NCBI GenBank assembly: GCA_963707135.1
Contig: CAVPOY010000024.1
Coordinates: 62,001-126,000 of the forward strand
Reading direction: 5' to 3'
Length of the DNA: 64,000 nucleotides
From: JBGSTR01 sp963707135
GTDB lineage: Bacteria > Pseudomonadota > Gammaproteobacteria > Chromatiales > Chromatiaceae
Shown here: piece after piece, positions 16,972 through 25,726 of the stretch
Position numbering within the stretch: the stretch's first letter is position 1
Layout of the letters: every line of letters starts with the position of its first letter
Notes under the pieces: generated by a model
What the model saw: only the letters and a program-made list of their open reading frames with translations
What the model was told of the DNA's origin: nothing
Database searches by the model: none
Position numbers and translations under genes: made by a program

Positions 16972-18453
16972 ATGAAGCAATCCATCCAGCTTCGTCTCGG
17001 TCAGCAGTTGACGATGACGCCGCAGCTGCAGCAGGCGATCAAGCTGCTGCAGCTCTCGACGCTGGAGCTTCAGAAAGAGATCCAGGAAGCGCTCGACACC
17101 AATTTCATGCTCGAAGAGGGCGACGAGGCCGAGCGCCCGGACGGCGCGGACTCCCCAACCGGCGAAAACTTGCAGCCGGACGCAGCGGAGCCCCGGTCCG
17201 TGACGCAGCAGCAGGATGTGGACCGGGAGGTCCAGGCCGAGTCCAACGAGATGCCCGACGAGCTGCCGGTGGACACGGAATGGACGGACGTCTACGACAG
17301 CTACCTGCCCGCAACCTCTCATGGGGACGACGGCTCCGACTTCGACCCCTTTGCCCAGCAGAGCCGGCCCCAGACCCTGCACGATCATCTTGCCTGGCAG
17401 CTGAACCTGAGCCGTTTGACCGAGCGCGACAACGCGATCGCCCAGGCGGTCATAGATAGCGTCGACGCCGATGGCTATCTGCGCATCGATATCGACGAGC
17501 TCCTGGCCACGGTCGACGACCCCGACGTCTCGGCGGACGAGATCGCGGCGGTGATGCATCGGGTGCAGGCCCTCGATCCCCCGGGCGTCGGCGCGCGAGA
17601 CCTCCGGGAGTGCCTGTTGATTCAGCTGCGGCAGCTCCCCGAGGTCACACCGGCAAGGGACGCGGCGATCGCCGTCTGCACCGACGGGTTCGAGCACCTG
17701 CCCCGCAAGGACGTGGTCGCGCTGTGCCGGCTCCTGAAGCGGCCGGAGGAGGAGATCCTGGGCGCGTTGGACCTCATCCGGCACCTGAACCCGCGACCGG
17801 GCAGCCTGATCGCGGAAACGCCGGCCGAGTACGTGGTCCCCGACGTGTTCGTACGCCGGGGGGACGGTGTCTGGCGGGTCGAGCTAAATCCCGAAACAGC
17901 GCCTAAACTAAGGGTGAACGCGGACTATGCGCGATTGATCCGGCGCGCCGACCAGAGTGCCGACGGGGTCGCCCTGAAGAGCCACCTCCAAGAGGCCCGG
18001 TGGTTCATCAAGAGCCTGGTGAGTCGGAACGACACGGTGCTGCGCGTAGCCTCGAAGATCGTCGAAATGCAACAGGAATTCTTCGAGCACGGCGACGAGG
18101 CGATGAAGCCGATGGTGCTGCGTGACGTCGCCGACGCCCTCGAGTTGCACGAGTCGACGATATCCCGCGTCACCACCCAGAAGTACATGCACACGCCGCG
18201 CGGAACCCTGGAGTTCAAGTACTTCTTCTCCTCGCACGTCAACACGGCGACCGGCGGCGAATGCTCGTCAACGGCAATCCGCGCCCTCATCAAGAAGCTG
18301 ATAGCCGGCGAATCGGCGAGAAAACCCCTGAGCGACAGCAAGATTGCCAGTGAGCTCGCCGGTCAGGGTATCAATGTCGCGCGACGAACCGTCGCCAAGT
18401 ACCGGGAGGCAATGGCCATTCCACCCTCAAACGAACGCAAACGTCTAGCCTGA
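16972..18453 (+). CDS. rpoN: RNA polymerase sigma54 factor
   Basis: 493 aa. Region I (1-50, Gln/Leu rich, MKQSIQLRLGQQLTMTPQLQ), acidic region II (about 51-125), core-binding and HTH domains (LHESTISRVTTQKYMHTPRG) and the RpoN box ARRTVAKYRE near the end are all present. Sigma54 needs enhancer-binding ATPases. In-frame sequence back to 16672 lies within lptB and is not used. Its neighbours hpf, ptsN and rapZ follow as in other gammaproteobacteria. Confidence 0.97.
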   Translation: MKQSIQLRLGQQLTMTPQLQQAIKLLQLSTLELQKEIQEALDTNFMLEEGDEAERPDGADSPTGENLQPDAAEPRSVTQQQDVDREVQAESNEMPDELPVDTEWTDVYDSYLPATSHGDDGSDFDPFAQQSRPQTLHDHLAWQLNLSRLTERDNAIAQAVIDSVDADGYLRIDIDELLATVDDPDVSADEIAAVMHRVQALDPPGVGARDLRECLLIQLRQLPEVTPARDAAIAVCTDGFEHLPRKDVVALCRLLKRPEEEILGALDLIRHLNPRPGSLIAETPAEYVVPDVFVRRGDGVWRVELNPETAPKLRVNADYARLIRRADQSADGVALKSHLQEARWFIKSLVSRNDTVLRVASKIVEMQQEFFEHGDEAMKPMVLRDVADALELHESTISRVTTQKYMHTPRGTLEFKYFFSSHVNTATGGECSSTAIRALIKKLIAGESARKPLSDSKIASELAGQGINVARRTVAKYREAMAIPPSNERKRLA

Positions 18454-18483
18454 ACAGGTCGTTTGAACCTTAGGAGTCACGCA

Positions 18484-18810
18484 ATGCAGATCAATCTGAC
18501 GGGTCACCACATCGACGTCACCGATGCGCTCAGAGGCTATGTAGACAGCAAGTTCGAACGGCTTTCGCGCCATTTCGACCATGTCATCAACGCGCATGTG
18601 GTCCTGAGCGTCGAGAAGCTGGCGCAAAAGGCCGAGGCAACGCTCCATGTCAATGGCGCGAATGTCTTCGCCGACTCCGTTCATGAGGATATGTATGCCG
18701 CGATCGACGGCCTGATCGACAAACTCGACCGCCAGGTCCTGCGCCACAAGGAGAAGAAGAGCAGCCACCGCGCGACCAGTCAGAAGGGCGTGGACATAGA
18801 GCAGCCCTGA
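18484..18810 (+). CDS. hpf: Ribosome hibernation promoting factor
   Basis: 108 aa, short HPF/RaiA-type (S30AE) domain, MQINLTGHHIDVTDALRGYV. It binds the 30S subunit and promotes 100S dimers in stationary phase. TAGGAG lies 8 nt before ATG. It follows rpoN by 30 nt and is ended by a strong hairpin terminator. Proteins of this size lack the C-terminal dimerisation domain of long HPF. Confidence 0.95.
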   Translation: MQINLTGHHIDVTDALRGYVDSKFERLSRHFDHVINAHVVLSVEKLAQKAEATLHVNGANVFADSVHEDMYAAIDGLIDKLDRQVLRHKEKKSSHRATSQKGVDIEQP

Positions 18811-18856
18811 GCCTGCGAAATAGCCGCCGACCACCGCGCGGTCCCCGGGCGCGGTC

Positions 18857-18900
18857 GACACCTCGAACGGAATTAGCTCCCGTTCGGGGTGTTTCTCGTT
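18857..18900 (+). terminator. Intrinsic terminator after hpf
   Basis: A 13-14-bp stem pairs CACCTCGAACGG (18859-18870) with CCGTTCGGGGTG (18880-18891), with one G-T pair and a 9-nt loop, followed by TTTCTCGTT. It separates rpoN-hpf from the ptsN group. Confidence 0.82.
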
Positions 18901-18975
18901 GAGACGCGGACGAATCCGAGCTAGTGTGCGCCTGACGCATCTGAGCCTGCAGATTTCTTGAGGAAGCGACGCACC

Positions 18976-19065
18976 ATGACCCGAACAGATCGCCCGCGGA
19001 TGCCGCGGCCGGGGAATTCAGGCCCCGCGGCCGCGCTTCCCATTACCGGCGAGCAGGAGCAATGA
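18976..19065 (+). CDS. Possible 29-codon upstream reading frame before ptsN
   Basis: An ATG at 18976 with GAGGAAG about 7-10 nt upstream opens a frame of 29 codons (MTRTDRPRMPRPGNSG...) that stops 4 nt before the ptsN ATG. It is Pro/Arg-rich and unlike any family I know. It could be a leader that couples translation to ptsN, or chance; GC-rich DNA yields such frames easily. Confidence 0.2.
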   Translation: MTRTDRPRMPRPGNSGPAAALPITGEQEQ

Positions 19066-19068
19066 CTG

Positions 19069-19518
19069 ATGTTTCCGCCTGAGCTCATCGACGAATCCCG
19101 CGTCGGCGTCGGCTTGGCCATCTCGAGCAAGAAACGACTGCTCGAGGCGCTCGCGCACCTGTTGGCGAGCGGCAGCGCAAGCCTGAGCCCGGACGCCGTA
19201 TTCGAGCGGCTGCTCGAGCGCGAGCGACTTGGCAGCACCGGTCTCGGCCACGGCATCGCCCTGCCCCACGCCCGGGTCAAGGCCCTGTCGGACCCGGTTG
19301 GCGCGTTCGTCCAGATCCGAACCGGCGTTGATTACGACGCCGTCGACGGCGAGCCGGTCGATCTCGCCTTCGCGCTGCTGGTCCCCGAGAGCGCGAACGA
19401 GGAGCACCTGCAGCTTCTCGCGCAGCTGGCGAGCCTGTTCAGCGACCCCGCGGTCCGTAAGCAGCTGAGAGAGGCCGACGCGCCCGAGCGAGTCCTGCGC
19501 CATTTCGGCTACGGATAG
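19069..19518 (+). CDS. ptsN: Nitrogen-PTS EIIA component (PtsN)
   Basis: 149 aa, one PTS EIIA-2 domain. The phosphorylated His67 lies in GHGIALPHARVK. PtsN carries no sugar; in proteobacteria it regulates K+ transport, sigma54-linked metabolism and PHA levels according to its phosphorylation state. The phosphoryl donor here is probably the HPr at 21953, because no separate EI-Ntr/NPr pair is present in the window. Next gene: hprK, 21 nt downstream. Confidence 0.95.
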   Translation: MFPPELIDESRVGVGLAISSKKRLLEALAHLLASGSASLSPDAVFERLLERERLGSTGLGHGIALPHARVKALSDPVGAFVQIRTGVDYDAVDGEPVDLAFALLVPESANEEHLQLLAQLASLFSDPAVRKQLREADAPERVLRHFGYG

Positions 19519-19539
19519 AGGACGGGCGGGAAGGCGCCA

Positions 19540-20502
19540 GTGTCCGACAGCGTCCAGTCGCTCCTCGCCCAAACGGGGACCCGGTTCAAGATGCGGTGGC
19601 TGACCCCGGAACCACCCGAACCGAGACCGTTGCGCAGCGCCGACCCGCGGCTGTCCCGCCAGTCGCTGATCGGATCGCTGAACTGCATTCACCCCAACCG
19701 TCTGCAGGTCATCGGGCACGCGGAGCTGGTGTATCTCGCCGACCTCGGTGCCACGGCCTACTCCGAGACCATCGAAAAGCTGTTCGCCGACCAGCCGGCG
19801 GCAGTGATCTTTTCCGACGACATCGATCCCGAGGCCGCCTTCTGGGACAACGCGGAACTCTCCGACACGCCGCTACTCGGCTCGTCGCTGAACGACGAGG
19901 AGCTGATCAATCATCTGCGCTACTACCTGACCCACGCGCTGGCCGAACGCAAGACGGTGCACGGCGTGTTCATCGAGGTCCTGGGGATGGGCGTGCTGCT
20001 GATCGGCGATCCAGCCGTCGGCAAGAGCGAGCTCGCACTCGACCTGATCGCCCGAGGGCACCGATTGATCGCCGACGACGCGCCCGAGTTCGCCCGCATC
20101 GCCCCCGAGACGCTGGAAGGCACCTGTCCCGAACCGCTGCAGGACTTCCTCGAGGTACGCGGCCTGGGGATCCTGAACATCCGCGCGATGTTCGGTGAGG
20201 ATGCCGTACGCCGCAGCAAAAATCTGCATCTGATCATCGACTTGAAGTCTCTCGACCAACGCGAGCTCGAGCGCATGGATAGGCTCTCCGGGAGCCTTTC
20301 GGCGAGCAGCGTTCTCGGCGTTGCGGTGCCCAAGATTACGATGCCGGTCGCGCCGGGCCGAAACCTTGCGATCATCGTGGAGGCGGCGGTGCGACATCAG
20401 GCCCTGCGGATCCGGGGCTACGATTCCGGCATCGACTTCGTCGACCGGCAGGCCAGGGCGATAAGCGCCAACCGGCCGCCTCCCCCAGACAAGCCGGGCT
20501 GA
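19540..20502 (+). CDS. hprK: HPr kinase/phosphorylase
   Basis: 320 aa, GTG start. It phosphorylates HPr on a serine with ATP or PPi and reverses the reaction with phosphate. The catalytic His (about residue 141, HGVFIEVLG), Walker A GDPAVGKS (156-163) and the signature LEVRGLGILNIRAMFG (about 204-219) are intact. The target Ser46 of HPr is encoded 1.5 kb downstream, so the pair is complete. HprK is typical of Firmicutes, but several proteobacterial lineages keep it in just this ptsN-hprK-rapZ context. Confidence 0.95.
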   Translation: MSDSVQSLLAQTGTRFKMRWLTPEPPEPRPLRSADPRLSRQSLIGSLNCIHPNRLQVIGHAELVYLADLGATAYSETIEKLFADQPAAVIFSDDIDPEAAFWDNAELSDTPLLGSSLNDEELINHLRYYLTHALAERKTVHGVFIEVLGMGVLLIGDPAVGKSELALDLIARGHRLIADDAPEFARIAPETLEGTCPEPLQDFLEVRGLGILNIRAMFGEDAVRRSKNLHLIIDLKSLDQRELERMDRLSGSLSASSVLGVAVPKITMPVAPGRNLAIIVEAAVRHQALRIRGYDSGIDFVDRQARAISANRPPPPDKPG

Positions 20503-20684
20503 GTGCATAGCGCGACCCGGCGCGCGGCCCCGATTCCGAACGCCCGCCCCACGCGCGTTGAAAGCAAGCGAGCGGCGATTTCCGCTATGCTTGCGTCCTG
20601 TACAACTGATCGAAACGGCGCCGGTCGCGGCTCGGTCCCGACCCCGTCGACCGCCCTCTAACCCCGAGGAATCGCGCCCGAACC

Positions 20685-21542
20685 ATGCGACTCGTGATCG
20701 TTAGTGGCCTGTCCGGATCCGGAAAGAGCGTTGCCCTGCACACCTTGGAGGATCTCGGCTATTACAGCATCGACAATCTGCCGCTCTTCCTGCTCAAGGA
20801 CCTGGCGCTCGGACTGAACGCGGCCCATGACGAAACCTTCCACCATACGGCGGTCGGAGTCGACTCGCGCACCGATACCGGCGAGCTGCACAGATTACCG
20901 GACCTGATTCAGGCCGCGCGCGATACCGGCATCGATTGCACGGTGATTTTTCTAGACGCCCATACCGATACTCTGATCAAAAGGTTCAGCGAGACGCGCC
21001 GCAGGCACCCCTTGACGAGCCCCGATCGACCGCTCGGCGAGGCCATCCGGCTCGAGCGACGGCTCCTGGAGCCGATTCGGCGCACCGCCGATGTGCGCAT
21101 CGATACCACGGACACCAATGTGCACGAGCTGAGGGAACTGGTGCGCTCCCGTCTTGGCGTCACGGCCACCCCGAAGGCATCGATCCTGCTTCAGTCGTTC
21201 GGGTTCAAGAACGGGATCCCGAAAGACGTGGACTTCGTGTTCGACGTCCGCTGCCTGCCGAATCCCCACTGGCAGCCGGAGCTCAAGCCACTCACCGGGC
21301 TCGATCAGCCCGTCGTGGATTTCCTCGAGCAGAGTCCGGACGTCAGGCGCATGCGGGAGGACATCCTGGGTTTTCTCGACCGTTGGATACCGGCATTCGA
21401 GTCCGACGGCCGCAGCTATCTGACGATCGCCGTCGGCTGCACCGGCGGACAGCACCGATCCGTCTTCATGGCCGAGGCGCTTCGCCGTCACTTCGAGCAG
21501 GGCGGCTACAAGGTGATGGTGCGCCATCGGGAGCTTGCGTGA
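20685..21542 (+). CDS. rapZ: RNase adapter / nucleotide-binding protein RapZ
   Basis: 285 aa, full length. Walker A GLSGSGKS (8-15), a Walker B-like VIFLDA near residue 87 and the C-terminal RNA-binding half (AVGCTGGQHRSVF, about 247-259) are present. In E. coli RapZ senses glucosamine 6-phosphate and steers decay of the GlmZ/GlmY sRNAs to tune GlmS. A gap of 182 nt separates it from hprK, so it may have its own promoter. Its stop overlaps the next gene. Confidence 0.95.
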   Translation: MRLVIVSGLSGSGKSVALHTLEDLGYYSIDNLPLFLLKDLALGLNAAHDETFHHTAVGVDSRTDTGELHRLPDLIQAARDTGIDCTVIFLDAHTDTLIKRFSETRRRHPLTSPDRPLGEAIRLERRLLEPIRRTADVRIDTTDTNVHELRELVRSRLGVTATPKASILLQSFGFKNGIPKDVDFVFDVRCLPNPHWQPELKPLTGLDQPVVDFLEQSPDVRRMREDILGFLDRWIPAFESDGRSYLTIAVGCTGGQHRSVFMAEALRRHFEQGGYKVMVRHRELA

Positions 21543-21946
21543 GCGTTGGGCTGCTGCTGATCACTCATGGGCCGCTCGGTGCCGATCTGCTGCGCATCGC
21601 GACCCAGATATTCGGGGCCTGCCCGGCGCCGGTGGAAGCGCTCGACCTGGTCAACGACACACCAAGAGACTTGGCCGTCGAGCAGGCGCTCCGGTGCACG
21701 GAGCGCCTGGACCAGGGCGACGGTGTCCTGGTGCTGACCGACCTCTACGGCGCGACGCCGGCCAACGTCGCAACCGCGTTGCTCGACCTGCGCGACGGGC
21801 TGCGGCTCCTCGCCGGCGTCAACCTCCCGATGCTGCTGCGTGCGCTGAACTACGCCGCGCTCGACCTCGACAGCGTCACCGAGCGCGCGCTCCACGGAGG
21901 GCGCGACGGCGTGCTGCTCTGCTCCGGCCGCGGCGAAGTGGACTGA
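21539..21946 (+). CDS. PTS EIIA, mannose/sorbose family, standalone
   Basis: 135 aa. GTG start at 21539 overlaps the rapZ stop (GTGA); a longer open frame back to 20936 is a shadow in rapZ. The phospho-His is His10 in LLLITHGPLG, and VLVLTDLYGATPANVA (about 62-77) matches the ManX-type fold. No EIIB, EIIC or EIID is present, so it is unlikely to move sugar and more likely relays phosphate from HPr to a regulatory target. Confidence 0.9.
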   Translation: MSVGLLLITHGPLGADLLRIATQIFGACPAPVEALDLVNDTPRDLAVEQALRCTERLDQGDGVLVLTDLYGATPANVATALLDLRDGLRLLAGVNLPMLLRALNYAALDLDSVTERALHGGRDGVLLCSGRGEVD

Positions 21947-21952
21947 GACCCT

Positions 21953-22222
21953 ATGATGCGCAAGGAACTGGAAATCGTTAACAAGCTCGGGCTACACGCC
22001 CGGGCGGCCGCCAAACTGGTCCAGTGCGCGAGCAACTTCGTGAGCCACATCGAGGTCGAGCGGCGCGGCCAGCGGGTCAATTGCAAGAGCATCATGGGCG
22101 TCATGATGCTGGCCGCAAGCCAGGGGACCCGGATAATCGTCGAGGTCAGCGGCGCGGACGAGGAGGCCGCCATCAGGGCCATCGAGTCCCTGATCGCCGA
22201 TCGCTTCGGAGAGCCCGAGTGA
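21953..22222 (+). CDS. ptsH: Phosphocarrier protein HPr
   Basis: 89 aa. His15 (KLGLHARAAAKL, with Arg17) accepts phosphate from Enzyme I. Ser46 (CKSIMGVMML) is the HprK target, making this an HPr open to double regulation. It starts 6 nt after the EIIA gene and its stop overlaps the ptsI start (GTGA). Confidence 0.96.
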   Translation: MMRKELEIVNKLGLHARAAAKLVQCASNFVSHIEVERRGQRVNCKSIMGVMMLAASQGTRIIVEVSGADEEAAIRAIESLIADRFGEPE

Positions 22223-23967
22223 CCACCGCGTTCCAGGGGATCGGTGTCGCCGGGGCGCGGTCGATCGCGCTCGGCCCGGCGTTCATCACCGACCACGGGC
22301 TTCGCGGCGCGTCCCGAACGCCGATCGCACCCCATCAGGTCGGCGCGGAGCTCGAGCGCCTGGATCGGGCCGTCACGGCCGCGCGCACGTCGCTCGAGCG
22401 GGTGCGCGATCAGATACCCCGCACCACGCCGATCAACATCGCGGAGTTCATCGACGCCCACCTGATGATGCTCGAAGATGCGGCGCTGGTCGACCAGGTC
22501 CGGCAGATTGTCCAGGACCAGCTCTGCAACGCGGAGTGGGCGCTGCAAATCCAGCGCGACACGCTGGTGCAGGTGTTCGACGAGATGGAGGACCCCTACC
22601 TGCGCACCCGCCGCGACGACGTGGAGCACGTGGTCCACCAGATTCAGACCTTCCTGCAGGGCGCCGATCCGCCGTACGAGGGAACCGAGCGCGACCTGGA
22701 CGGCCTGGTCGTCGTGGCCCGCGACCTGATGCCCGCGGACGCCATCGTGCTGCGTCACCGAGGCGCGGCGGCCTTCGTCACCGAGTACGGCGGGCCCATG
22801 TCCCATACCTCGATCCTCGCGCGCAGCCTCGGTGTACCGGCCGTGATGGGCATCCACAACATCACCCGCTATCTGCGCCATGGCGAGCTGCTGGTGGTGG
22901 ATGGCGAGACCGGAACCGTGCTCGCGAACGCCGACGCCCGGACGCTGACCTATTTCCGCGAGCGCATCCAAGAGATCGAGTCCCGCCAGGCGAGGCTGCG
23001 GGGCCTGGTCCACCGCCCCTCGGTCACCCGGGACGGGGTCCCGGTGACCCTGTACGCGAACCTCGAGCTCCCCGAGGACGTGGAGACGGCGAAGGCGAAC
23101 GGAGCGGCCGGGGTGGGACTCTATCGCACCGAGTTCCTGTACATGAACCGCGACGACTTGCCGGACGAGGAGGAGCACCTGGCAACCTACGCGGACATCA
23201 TCGACGGGCTCGACGGCATTCCGCTGACCATCCGCACCCTCGACCTGGGGGTCGACAAGCGGATCGAGGCGATCAGCGACTATTGTCCGGGGGTGTGCAA
23301 CCCGGCGCTCGGCCTGCGCGCGATCCGGCTGTGCCTCAAGGAGCCCGGGCTCTTTCGGCCCCAGCTCCGGGCGATCCTGCGGGCCTCGGCGCTGGGGCCG
23401 GTTCGGCTGATGGTGCCGATGGTCAGCAACGTCCAGGAGATCGACAGCGTTCTCGCGCTGATCGCCCAGATCAAGCGCGATCTGGAGCGGGAGGGCCACG
23501 CGTTCGACCCTGCGCTGCCCGTCGGCGCCATGGTCGAGGTACCGGCCGCCGCGCTTGCCGCCGAGGCATTCGCGCGCCGCTTGGATTTCTTGTCCATCGG
23601 CACCAATGACCTGATCCAGTACACGCTGGCCATCGACCGCCTCGACGACGCGGTCAATTACCTGTTCGACCCGACCCACCCGGCGATCCTGCGACTGGTG
23701 CGGATGACCGTCGAGGCCGGGCGGGCCCGAGGCAAGCCGGTCGGTATGTGCGGCGAGATGGCCGGCGACCCGCGATTCACCCGGCTGCTGCTGGGCATGG
23801 GGCTGCGCGAGCTCAGCATGCAGCCCGGCGCCCTGCTCGACATCAAAGAGATCGTGCTGGACTCGGACACGGGGTTGCTCGAGCGGCAGGCCGAGGCCCT
23901 GTTTGCCGGCCTCGACGACGGCGACCCCGGCCGACTGCTCGACGCGCTGAACCGTTCTCCGGACTAG
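22219..23967 (+). CDS. ptsI: PTS Enzyme I (PEP-protein phosphotransferase)
   Basis: 582 aa, GTG start overlapping the ptsH stop. The phospho-His is His196 in GGPMSHTSILAR. The C-terminal PEP-binding barrel shows GLYRTEFLYMNRDDLP, DLGVDKR, NPALGLRAIR and SIGTNDLIQYTLAIDR. There is no N-terminal GAF domain, so it is ordinary EI rather than PtsP. It closes the ptsN-hprK-rapZ-EIIA-ptsH-ptsI series. With no permease nearby the chain looks regulatory. Confidence 0.96.
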   Translation: MTTAFQGIGVAGARSIALGPAFITDHGLRGASRTPIAPHQVGAELERLDRAVTAARTSLERVRDQIPRTTPINIAEFIDAHLMMLEDAALVDQVRQIVQDQLCNAEWALQIQRDTLVQVFDEMEDPYLRTRRDDVEHVVHQIQTFLQGADPPYEGTERDLDGLVVVARDLMPADAIVLRHRGAAAFVTEYGGPMSHTSILARSLGVPAVMGIHNITRYLRHGELLVVDGETGTVLANADARTLTYFRERIQEIESRQARLRGLVHRPSVTRDGVPVTLYANLELPEDVETAKANGAAGVGLYRTEFLYMNRDDLPDEEEHLATYADIIDGLDGIPLTIRTLDLGVDKRIEAISDYCPGVCNPALGLRAIRLCLKEPGLFRPQLRAILRASALGPVRLMVPMVSNVQEIDSVLALIAQIKRDLEREGHAFDPALPVGAMVEVPAAALAAEAFARRLDFLSIGTNDLIQYTLAIDRLDDAVNYLFDPTHPAILRLVRMTVEAGRARGKPVGMCGEMAGDPRFTRLLLGMGLRELSMQPGALLDIKEIVLDSDTGLLERQAEALFAGLDDGDPGRLLDALNRSPD

Positions 23968-23999
23968 TTTTTCGCCGCCCCGCCTGGGATCTCGTCGGC

Positions 24000-25484
24000 C
24001 TACGGTCTCCAGCCCGCGAGCACATCCATGCAGGCGCGGCACATCTCGGCCGCACGCTGCTCGCTGTCGGCCTCGGTGTAGGCGCGAAACTCCGGGGCGT
24101 TGCCCGACGGGCGCAGGTGAGCGATCTCACCGCTTTCGAAGCTGACGCGCAATCCGTCTGTCGCGTCGAGCGCGGCAACCGGACCGAACCTCTCGCCGAA
24201 GACCGCCTCGACAGCCGCCTTGTCCCGCTCATAATCGCCGCTTGACAGGTCGGCGATCCTTGCGCGGCTGACCTCGGTCGGAAACGCCTTGATCCGGTCG
24301 CTGTGCGTGAAGCGCGCGGGAAGCCCGGCCGCGAGCGCCGAGACGGGTACACCGCGCTCGACGGCGGCCAGCAGGATGGTCACGGCCACCAGCACGGCGT
24401 CCCGGGTCGGCAGCGCCGGCAGCCGGCGCCCGTTCCTGACGATATCGGTGGCCTGCAGAAACCCGCCGTTTGCCTCATATCCGACCACCGGCGCCAGACC
24501 CTGCCGCACGAGCTGCTGCATGCCCTCAACGACGAACGGCGAACCGATTCGGGTGCGGAGGACCTGCTCGAAGCAGCCGCAGCGCTCCACCGCCGTGTTG
24601 CTGCTCACCGGTGTAGCGACTCCCCGGGCACCCAGCTCGCGCGCGCACAGGATGCCGGCGATGTCACCGCGAAGCCAGCTACCGTTCTCGTCGCCGATCA
24701 GTGGCCGATCACCGTCCCCGTCGGCCGAGACCAGGGCGTCGAATCGGCCCGTCGCGGCCCAGTCTCGGGCCAGCGTCGAGTCCTCGGGACGGACGGCCTC
24801 GGTGTCGACGGGGATAAATACATCCGAGCGGCCGAGCCGGGTCACCTCGGCGCCGAGTCCCCCGAGCACATCCGCGTAAGCCGCGCTCGCCACGCTGGAA
24901 TGCTCGTAGACGCCGACTCGCAGCCCGCCCAGGCAGCCCGCCGGAAAAAACCCCCGGAAACGCGAGACATAGGCATCGTAGGCCGCGGGTTCAGCTTCAG
25001 GCAGTGCGCCGGGCGCTTCGGCGCTGAACGCGCCGTCTCTGAACATTCCCTCGGGCAATGCCACTAGCTGCTCCCGGATTCGCGCCTCGTCCCGCTTCAG
25101 GATCTCGCCGGTGGGAAGGTTGAACTTGATACCGTTGCGATCGTCCGGAATATGGCTGCCGGTCACCATCAGCGTCGGGATACCGCGCGCGATGCCGTAG
25201 GCGGCGACCGCCGGGCTTGGGATACGGCCCAGATTCAGAGGGAGGCAACGGCAAGACAGCACCGCACGTGCGCAGGCGGACATGATATCGCCAGTGCTCG
25301 GGCGCAGGTCGCCGGCGATGCCGACCTCCCCGCCAGGCGCCAGCACGCCCTCGCCGAGCAGGTACTGGAGGAACCCGGCCGTATATGCGTAACAGACCCG
25401 GTCCGTCATGTCCGCGACCAGTCCTCGTGCACCGCTGGTGCCGAACGCCACGCCGCTCTCGCTCATCAGCCGATCAATCTGCAT
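24000..25484 (-). CDS. Alpha-D-phosphohexomutase family protein (phosphomannomutase-like)
   Basis: 494 aa. The four-domain phosphohexomutase plan is visible: the active-site serine loop reads TGSHIPDDRNG (common form TASHNP), the Mg loop reads DGDGDRP, the sugar-binding loop reads GYEANGG (common form GEXSG) and the phosphate loop reads RPSGNAPEFR. It interconverts hexose 1- and 6-phosphates for cell-surface sugars; which sugar cannot be read from sequence. ATG at 25484 or the Met 6 codons later are both possible. It converges on ptsI with a 32-nt gap. Confidence 0.86.
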   Translation of the reverse strand: MQIDRLMSESGVAFGTSGARGLVADMTDRVCYAYTAGFLQYLLGEGVLAPGGEVGIAGDLRPSTGDIMSACARAVLSCRCLPLNLGRIPSPAVAAYGIARGIPTLMVTGSHIPDDRNGIKFNLPTGEILKRDEARIREQLVALPEGMFRDGAFSAEAPGALPEAEPAAYDAYVSRFRGFFPAGCLGGLRVGVYEHSSVASAAYADVLGGLGAEVTRLGRSDVFIPVDTEAVRPEDSTLARDWAATGRFDALVSADGDGDRPLIGDENGSWLRGDIAGILCARELGARGVATPVSSNTAVERCGCFEQVLRTRIGSPFVVEGMQQLVRQGLAPVVGYEANGGFLQATDIVRNGRRLPALPTRDAVLVAVTILLAAVERGVPVSALAAGLPARFTHSDRIKAFPTEVSRARIADLSSGDYERDKAAVEAVFGERFGPVAALDATDGLRVSFESGEIAHLRPSGNAPEFRAYTEADSEQRAAEMCRACMDVLAGWRP

Positions 25485-25726
25485 GCTTCAGGTCGCGCTT
25501 GGCCCGGGTCGCCCGGAGGGGACGACAGTCTACCAACTTGTCTTCGCCCGAGGCTCGATCCCCGCCGTTTCGCGGTCGCATGGGGGAGTGTCCCAACAGG
25601 GTGGGGATCGGTTAAGCTGCGCCCTGCAACGGCTTTGGGGTTCGATGCCGGCGCCTCGCGTACCCGTGGCGCGCAAGCAGTCGGACCCCAATTACCCACG
25701 ACAACACGAACCATCAGGAGAGACAT

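Noticed and set aside
20936..21538. N-terminal extension fused in frame to the EIIA-Man protein
   Set aside because: It overlaps rapZ in another frame and is Arg/His/Ala-rich; the GTG at 21539 starts exactly at the family N-terminus.
21850..24042. 730-codon open frame on the minus strand opposite ptsH-ptsI
   Set aside because: Its translation is His/Gln/Arg-rich without domains, and it lies opposite clear ptsI and ptsH; GC-rich DNA gives such antisense frames.
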